NCBI GenBank assembly: GCA_014729795.1
Contig: WJJI01000028.1
Span: 1 to 56,620, forward strand
Length of the DNA stretch: 56,620 nucleotides
Source: Candidatus Moraniibacteriota bacterium
Lineage (GTDB): Bacteria > Patescibacteriota > Minisyncoccia > CAIUEV01 > JAHKAQ01
Direction of reading: 5' to 3'
Shown: positions 50,391-56,620 of the stretch, one piece after another
How positions within the stretch are numbered: position 1 is the first letter of the stretch
How the letters are laid out: every line of letters begins with the position of its first letter
Program-made: the position numbers and the translations under genes
The notes under the pieces: generated by a model
What the model was told of the DNA's origin: nothing
Seen by the model: the letters and a program-made list of their open reading frames with translations, nothing else
Databases searched by the model: none

Positions 50391-53300
50391 TCAATGATAA
50401 TTATCAACATAATCATCCCAGCTTTTGATCTTCAAAACCGGATTTTTTTCCAAAGACCGTACTATTAATTTAGCTACCTGTAAATTATTTATCAAAGGAA
50501 TATTACCGTCAATTGTCGCTCTTCTAATATAATAACCCTTGGTAGCGCCTTTTTTATTTAAACTTTTAGGAATATTAATTACCAATTCAATGTTTTTGCT
50601 TAAAAACTGATTTAAAATCTGAGTATGGTCTTTGACTTGATTTTTGGGAAATTTTAATTTTAATAATTGTAATTTCACGCCTCGTTTTGAAGCCACTTCG
50701 GTTGTTTTTTCAGTGGCATAAATCCGATAGCCCAAGGCTTTTAATCGTTCAAAATAACTGATAAAATCAAGCTTAACTTCAAGCGGACCCAGAGATACAA
50801 AAATACTCTTTTTAGGTTTTTGAAACCCTATCGCGTACATTGATTTCAAGAAAGCTTCTTCTAGGGAATCGCCAATGGTTGCTACCTCGCCGGTAGAGGT
50901 CATTTCCACGCCCAAAACAGGATCAGCTCCCTTTAATCGAGAAAAAGAAAATTGCGGCGCTTTAACTCCAATATAGTCTAAGTCAATGGTATTATACTGT
51001 TCATCTTTATTGTCTTCACGCATAACCTGAGCCGCGATTTTGATAAAATTATAACCGGTTGTCTTACTGGAAAATGGAAAGGAGCGACTTGCTCTTAGGT
51101 TGCACTCAATTACTTTTATATCATTGGCTTTGGCTAAAAATTGAATATTAAACGGCCCGGTAATTTTCAAGGCCTGAGCAATATTTTTTGTAATTCTTTT
51201 AATCCTTCTGATTGTCTCTAAATACAATTTCTGGCCTGGCAAAGCAATGGTAGCGTCGCCGCTATGTACTCCGGCGTGCTCTATGTGCTCTCCAATCGCA
51301 TAAATCAACACATCGCCTTGATTGGCCACCGCATCAATTTCTATTTCTTTGGCGCCGACTTCAAATTTGCTAACAACCACCGGATGCTCCTTGGAGATCT
51401 GAGTGGCAATATCCAAATAATTACGCAAATGCGCTTTATTAAAAGCCACGCTCATGGCCATACCGCTTAAAACATAAGAAGGTCTAACCAAGACCGGGTA
51501 GCCCACTTTTTTGGCAAAAGCCAAAGCTTTTTCGATGCTGGTTAACTCCTTCCATTGCGGTTGAGAAATTTGTAGCATATCCAACAAGCTGGAAAACTTG
51601 TGTCGATCTTCGGCTCTATCAATATTTTTAGGGTCGGTTCCTAAAATTTTCACTCCGCTTTTATTCAAAGCCAATGCTAAATTATTCGGCACCTGTCCGC
51701 CCACCGAGATTATTATTCCATTCGGCTTTTCCTGATCCCAAATATCCAAAACTCGCTCTTCGCTTAATTCATCAAAGTATAATTTATCACATTCATCATA
51801 ATCAGTTGAAACGGTTTCCGGATTATAATTTACCATTACTGTCTCATAGCCGGCTTTACGAAAATCTCTAATCGTATTCACGCAACACCAATCGAATTCA
51901 ACCGAAGAACCAATGCAATATGGGCCGCTGCCTAAAACCACAACTTTATTTTTTGCTTTTTGAGTTGCTTTTATGTCATTCTCCCAACCGTTATATGTAA
52001 AGTAAAGATAATTGGTTTTAGCCGGAAATTCGGCCGCCATGGTATCAATCCGTTTTACTACTGGAATAATTCCCAACTCTTTTCTTAGTTTTCTAACCTC
52101 CCTCTCATTAACCATCAAATACCAACCAATTTGCGCGTCTGAATAACCTAATTGCTTGGCTTGTCTTAAAATTCCAATGGCGCGTTTTTTTTGCTTTACC
52201 CCCTTTATCAAAAAAGCCGTGTGTTTTTTATAAATATTTCTTATATGTTTGATGGTTTTACTTTTGTATTTGTCTAGCTTCTCAAATTTTAAATATTTAA
52301 TTAAGTTATGAATTTCGTTTCTATACTCAGATATTTGCCTTAATTTATATAAAAACCAAGGGTCAATCTGACTAAGCTTAGCGATTTCCTTCACGCTCCA
52401 ACCATCTTCAAGTGCTTTGGCAATGGCAAAAATTCGTCTTGGAGTTGGTTTCCTAATTTCTTTGGCTAAATTTTTAAATTCAAAACTCCAATCTGTAAAG
52501 CCATAAGAACCGGTCTGAAGCATCCTGATAGCTTTTTGCAAAGCTTCGGCAAAATTTCTACCAATAGCCATAACCTCACCCACGCTTTTCATTTCCGAGC
52601 CAATTTCCAAATTAACCTTTCGGAACTTGTTTAAATCCCAACGTGGAAATTTAACTACCACGTAATCTAAAGCCGGCTCAAAGCAAGCTGTGGTTTTTTG
52701 AGTAATCGCATTTTTAATCCGCCAAAGCTTTTGCCCTAATCCAAGCTTTGCCGCGATGTAGGCTAAAGGGTAACCGGTAGCCTTGGAAGCCAAAGCCGAT
52801 GATCTACTTAAACGAGCGTTCACCTCAATAACTCGATAGTCAAGACTTTCCGGGTCAAGCGCGAATTGAATATTGCCTTCCCCCACAATACCCAAATGTT
52901 TCATTACTTTAATCCCGACTGATCGTAAAAAATGATACTCGCGATTATTCAAGGTTTGGCTTGGCGCAACCACGATTGATTCGCCGGTGTGAACTCCCAA
53001 AGGATCAAAGTTTTCCATATTACAAACTGTCACGCAATTATCATATTCATCTCGAACAACTTCATATTCAATTTCTTTCCAACCTTTTAATGATTCCTCC
53101 AGCAAGACCTGTTTGGAATAGCTAAAAGCCGTATCCAATAATGCTTCCAACTGTTCCTGATTTTTTGCAAAACCCGATCCCTGACCTCCTAAAGAATAGG
53201 CCGCCCGTACAATAATTGGATAACCGATTTTTTTGATCATGGTCAAAGCTTGTTTTTTCGAGCTTACTGCTATGCTTTTCGGGGTTTTAACTTTAATTTT

Positions 53301-53705
53301 TTTTAATTCTTTAACAAACAAATCCCGATCTTCGGTTTTCATAATTGTCCTAATCGAAGTACCAAGTATTTTTATTCCATATTTTTTTAAAACTCCCTTT
53401 TCATGTAATTCTAATCCGCAATTTAATGCGGTTTGACCGCCAAAAGCCAGCATTATCGCTTCTGGTTTTTCTTTTTCAATAACCTGTTTTACAAACTCAT
53501 ACCTTACCGGCAAAAAATATACCTTATCAGCCAATCCTTTATCGGTTTGTACCGTGGCAATATTCGGATTCACTAAAATTATTTCAAGTTTTTCCTCTTT
53601 CATTGCTTTAATTGCTTGACTGCCTGAATAATCAAACTCGCCAGCCTGACCAATTTTTAAGCCTCCGGAACCCAATAATAAAACTTTTTTAATTTTTTCT
53701 GCCAT
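50391..53705 (-). CDS. carB: Carbamoyl-phosphate synthase large subunit
   Basis: GSGGLKIGQAGEFDYSGSQA, duplicated ATP-grasp halves, GSGPYCIGSSVEFDWCCV. Confidence 0.97.
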   Translation of the reverse strand: MAEKIKKVLLLGSGGLKIGQAGEFDYSGSQAIKAMKEEKLEIILVNPNIATVQTDKGLADKVYFLPVRYEFVKQVIEKEKPEAIMLAFGGQTALNCGLELHEKGVLKKYGIKILGTSIRTIMKTEDRDLFVKELKKIKVKTPKSIAVSSKKQALTMIKKIGYPIIVRAAYSLGGQGSGFAKNQEQLEALLDTAFSYSKQVLLEESLKGWKEIEYEVVRDEYDNCVTVCNMENFDPLGVHTGESIVVAPSQTLNNREYHFLRSVGIKVMKHLGIVGEGNIQFALDPESLDYRVIEVNARLSRSSALASKATGYPLAYIAAKLGLGQKLWRIKNAITQKTTACFEPALDYVVVKFPRWDLNKFRKVNLEIGSEMKSVGEVMAIGRNFAEALQKAIRMLQTGSYGFTDWSFEFKNLAKEIRKPTPRRIFAIAKALEDGWSVKEIAKLSQIDPWFLYKLRQISEYRNEIHNLIKYLKFEKLDKYKSKTIKHIRNIYKKHTAFLIKGVKQKKRAIGILRQAKQLGYSDAQIGWYLMVNEREVRKLRKELGIIPVVKRIDTMAAEFPAKTNYLYFTYNGWENDIKATQKAKNKVVVLGSGPYCIGSSVEFDWCCVNTIRDFRKAGYETVMVNYNPETVSTDYDECDKLYFDELSEERVLDIWDQEKPNGIIISVGGQVPNNLALALNKSGVKILGTDPKNIDRAEDRHKFSSLLDMLQISQPQWKELTSIEKALAFAKKVGYPVLVRPSYVLSGMAMSVAFNKAHLRNYLDIATQISKEHPVVVSKFEVGAKEIEIDAVANQGDVLIYAIGEHIEHAGVHSGDATIALPGQKLYLETIRRIKRITKNIAQALKITGPFNIQFLAKANDIKVIECNLRASRSFPFSSKTTGYNFIKIAAQVMREDNKDEQYNTIDLDYIGVKAPQFSFSRLKGADPVLGVEMTSTGEVATIGDSLEEAFLKSMYAIGFQKPKKSIFVSLGPLEVKLDFISYFERLKALGYRIYATEKTTEVASKRGVKLQLLKLKFPKNQVKDHTQILNQFLSKNIELVINIPKSLNKKGATKGYYIRRATIDGNIPLINNLQVAKLIVRSLEKNPVLKIKSWDDYVDNYH

Positions 53706-54806
53706 TTATAGCATCTTAACGAATTTTTCAATTAACCAGGCCGTATCCTGCGGCCCCGGAAAAGCTTCAGGGTGAAATTGAACCGCGAAGAATCGCTCAT
53801 TATCGTGTTTAATCCCTTCAATCGTCCCGTCATTAACATTAATAAACCAAGGTTTCCAATCTCTGTTTAAGCTATTTTTAGCCACCACAAAACCGTGATT
53901 TTGGCTGGTTAAATAACAACGACTGGTACCAATTTCTTGACAAGGTTGATTTTGACTTCGATGACCAAATTTTAATTTATAGGTTTTTGCCTTAGCCGCC
54001 AAAGCCATTAATTGATTACCTAAACAAATCCCGAAAATCGGTTTTTTACCCTGAAAAGCCTTTGCAATATTTGCAATTGTTTGTTGATTTACCATTGGAT
54101 CTCCCGGGCCATTGGAAATGAAGATTCCCTGACATTTTTCTTTGGTAAAGTCATAATCGTAAGGAACTCGCAAAACCTCCAAACCAAAATCCAAAAAACT
54201 CCTTAGAATGTTATTCTTAACCCCGCAATCAACCACCACAATTCGTTTGGGTTTCTTCCAATATTTATTGCCGCTTATTTTTTTGCTCGGTTTATAGTTA
54301 ATTGGCTTTTTTACGCATACCTGAGCCACTAAATTTTCTTGATTTGGATCCCGAAAATCCAATTTTGATTTTTTTTTATCTGCCGAAAAAATTATTTTTC
54401 CCAACATCACTCCTTTGCTGCGCAATTTTTTGGTTAAAGCTCGGGTATCAACTCCAAAAATTGCCGGGATTCCTTGTTCTTGTAAAAACTTACCCAAACT
54501 CTTAGTTGCCTGCCAATGATTGTAGTTAACCGAATAATCAGCTACCACCAAACCGCTAATTTGCGCTCTGTTTGATTCAAAGTATTTTGCCAAACCGTTT
54601 TCCTTGTCTGTTGCCGGAATTCCATAATTTCCAATCAAAGGATAAGTTAAAACTAAAATTTGTCCACGATATGAAGGATCGGTTAAACTTTCTGGATAGC
54701 CTACCATACCGGTATTAAAAACAACTTCCCCAGTCTTGGCTTTTTCAAAACCAAACGATTCCCCTTCAAAAACCGTTTTATCTTCCAATATTAGCTTTGC
54801 TTTCAT
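53706..54806 (-). CDS. carA: Carbamoyl-phosphate synthase small subunit
   Basis: TGMVGYPESLTDPSYRGQILVLTYPLIGNYG, GICLGNQLMALA, QFHPEAFPGPQDT. Confidence 0.97.
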   Translation of the reverse strand: MKAKLILEDKTVFEGESFGFEKAKTGEVVFNTGMVGYPESLTDPSYRGQILVLTYPLIGNYGIPATDKENGLAKYFESNRAQISGLVVADYSVNYNHWQATKSLGKFLQEQGIPAIFGVDTRALTKKLRSKGVMLGKIIFSADKKKSKLDFRDPNQENLVAQVCVKKPINYKPSKKISGNKYWKKPKRIVVVDCGVKNNILRSFLDFGLEVLRVPYDYDFTKEKCQGIFISNGPGDPMVNQQTIANIAKAFQGKKPIFGICLGNQLMALAAKAKTYKLKFGHRSQNQPCQEIGTSRCYLTSQNHGFVVAKNSLNRDWKPWFINVNDGTIEGIKHDNERFFAVQFHPEAFPGPQDTAWLIEKFVKML

Positions 54807-54863
54807 GATTTATTAACCTGTTTCTATTTATTTAGACACACTCACCTAAAGCTTCCTATAAAA

Positions 54864-54885
54864 AAATTCCCTGTTTTGGGAATTT
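54864..54885 (-). terminator. Intrinsic terminator/attenuator-like hairpin 58 nt upstream of carA
   Basis: Minus strand AAATTCCC-AAAACA-GGGAATTT followed by TTTT. Confidence 0.65.
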
Positions 54886-55052
54886 AATTACTGAGCTAAA
54901 TATGATATTTGATTGCGGGTCAACACCAATCTTGTTTGTTTTGGTGATATGTTTAAAAACCTAAAGAATTTATTCATAAAAAAGTTAATTTATCAATTTT
55001 ATTATCTTCATTTACTTGGGAAAAATTTTTTCCTCGTTTTTTTACATCTAGA

Positions 55053-56222
55053 TTAATTTAGCACAGACTCAAATACCCTGCAAGTCTCATTTGCGCATCT
55101 ATCCCAAGAGAATTTCCCGACTTGTTTTAATCCCTTTTTGATCATCTTTTTCTGAGCTTTTTGATCTTTTAATACCTCAACTAAGCTATTAAATAAATCA
55201 TCCAATCTTTTTTCATGAAAGTACCTAACCGCCTCGCCTCCAACTTCAGTTAAGCTGGAATTTCTAGCCGCCACTACCGGAATTCCGCAGGCCATGGCTT
55301 CTAACATTGGCATACCAAAACCCTCATACAAGCTTGGCAAAACAAACAGCTCAGCTCCTCCCAATAAATAAGGCAGTTCCTGGGTTTCAAATTGCCCGGT
55401 AAAAATAATATCTGTACTATATCGTGATTCTCGAGCCGCTTTTGTTACGCCTTCGTGCATCCATGCTTTTTCACCGGCAATCACTAATTTCAAATCTTTA
55501 AATTCTTGATGATAAATATAATAATCTTTTAATTTTTTAAAGGCTTTTATTAAAAGCTTTAAATTTTTTCTTGGCTGAATCGCTCCGGTATAGATAATAT
55601 AGCGACTATTAATGTTATATTTGGCCATAACTTTTTCAATTTTAGCCGTATTTTTAGCCTTTTCAGGATTAAAAAGCTTTTGATTATAACCATGATACAC
55701 AACCGCTACTTTATTTGGAGAAACTTGATAATATTTTATAATATCTCGACGGGTGTTTTCTGAAACCGCAATAATCTTGTCCGCTCTTTTTATTGCTTGT
55801 TTGGTAAAATTAGTTAATAAAAAATGATCCTTGCTTAAAAAATATCGTCCATAAACCTTGAAGGCCAAATCATGAATCGTAACCACTACTTTTATATTCT
55901 TGGGTAAGTAAAAAGGCACGGTTTGCAAAGGCATCCACAATAAATCCGGCTTGTCTCGGGCAAGTTCAAAAGGAAACTTTAATTGAGTCCAAAAAAATGG
56001 AGAATAAGACTTCTTTAAAATATAATTCTTAAACTTTTTAAATTCTAGTTGCTTGTTAACCTTGCCTTTTAAGTATATTAAATATTTATTATTTTTATCA
56101 ACTAAACCGATTTTATCTAAAAGATTCTGGATGTAAATTCGGGTGCCATCTACCCTATTATAGCACAAATCAGCCGCATCAACCGCGATTTTATAAGATC
56201 CTTGGTTATTATTATTAGTCAT
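55053..56222 (-). CDS. Glycosyltransferase family 4
   Basis: YTGAIQPRKNLKLLIKAF, LPSLYEGFGMPMLEAMACGIPVVAARNSSLTEVGGEA. Confidence 0.9.
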   Translation of the reverse strand: MTNNNNQGSYKIAVDAADLCYNRVDGTRIYIQNLLDKIGLVDKNNKYLIYLKGKVNKQLEFKKFKNYILKKSYSPFFWTQLKFPFELARDKPDLLWMPLQTVPFYLPKNIKVVVTIHDLAFKVYGRYFLSKDHFLLTNFTKQAIKRADKIIAVSENTRRDIIKYYQVSPNKVAVVYHGYNQKLFNPEKAKNTAKIEKVMAKYNINSRYIIYTGAIQPRKNLKLLIKAFKKLKDYYIYHQEFKDLKLVIAGEKAWMHEGVTKAARESRYSTDIIFTGQFETQELPYLLGGAELFVLPSLYEGFGMPMLEAMACGIPVVAARNSSLTEVGGEAVRYFHEKRLDDLFNSLVEVLKDQKAQKKMIKKGLKQVGKFSWDRCANETCRVFESVLN

Positions 56223-56456
56223 TAAATCTTTTATTGTTTTAATTGAAAATAAAAAATATTATAAGTTACGAACTTAAAAAACCCGCTACCCGATAACACA
56301 ATATAACAAGAGTTCCATATTATAAAAAAATTTACCAAAAAAAAGAATTTGCCGTAAGTGATTGTTTTATTGAATAACGGACCTTTAAATGTCTAAATGT
56401 CAATATAGCATATCTTCCCTTTTTTTAACATTATATCGTTTTTTATGCGCACCTCC

Positions 56457-56485
56457 TTGACTCCTCGCCCTCTCTCCTGTATAGT
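56457..56485 (+). promoter_or_regulatory. Sigma70-like promoter for the truncated ORF at the window edge
   Basis: TTGACT - 17 nt - TATAGT. Confidence 0.6.
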
Positions 56486-56547
56486 TTAAGCGTCCTATCA
56501 CAAACATCAACAAACCAAAAATAAAAATCAATCATTATACATATATC

Positions 56548-56620
56548 ATGAAAAAAACTTACGTTAAAATCATTAATCTTTTTTTAATCGTTTGTTTGCT
56601 TGGTTTTGGTCTGCCTTTAT
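56548..56620 (+). CDS. 5' end of a secreted or membrane protein, truncated by the window
   Basis: MKKTYVKIINLFLIVCLLGFGLPL..., signal-peptide-like. Confidence 0.6.
   Translation, partial: MKKTYVKIINLFLIVCLLGFGLPL

Overview
AT-rich, gene-dense bacterial chromosome segment. Protein styles (short AlaRS, minimal F1Fo operon, RuMP enzymes HPS/PHI, very Lys-rich proteins) suggest a Candidate Phyla Radiation/Patescibacteria-type genome; this is inference, with no marker phylogeny run. About 48 credible CDS, one tRNA-Leu(CAA), and no phage, transposase or CRISPR. Blocks: nrdG/serS/ftsQ/alaS (+); peptidoglycan hydrolases, tRNA-Leu, rmuC, dnaE, UvrD-PDDEXK helicase-nuclease, ftsW, trmD (-); DUF554, corA, cysS (+); orphan/ADA-like/YfcE, F1Fo ATP synthase, PBP, murG, ackA (-); rpsT (+); holA, DUF3048, porD/porG, ispG, prs (-); a carA-carB-pyrB-pyrC-pyrD-pyrK-pyrE-rpiB-hps-phi superoperon (-). 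Main points for a second look: (1) a family of roughly 50-125 bp imperfect palindromes with consensus arm TTTACCAAACGCGTAATTC, mostly 5-60 nt 3' of stop codons in operon spacers; (2) a free-standing 60-aa NrdD-like glycyl-radical tail next to nrdG; (3) a pathway-ordered pyrimidine operon with no pyrF but with the homologous HPS, PHI and RpiB appended; (4) a mini beta-carbonic anhydrase inserted in an ATP synthase operon that lacks atpC; (5) porG/porD without porA/porB; (6) an ADA-like enzyme with an altered active-site motif beside an orphan gene. All calls are from reading the sequence and the ORF track; no database search was run.
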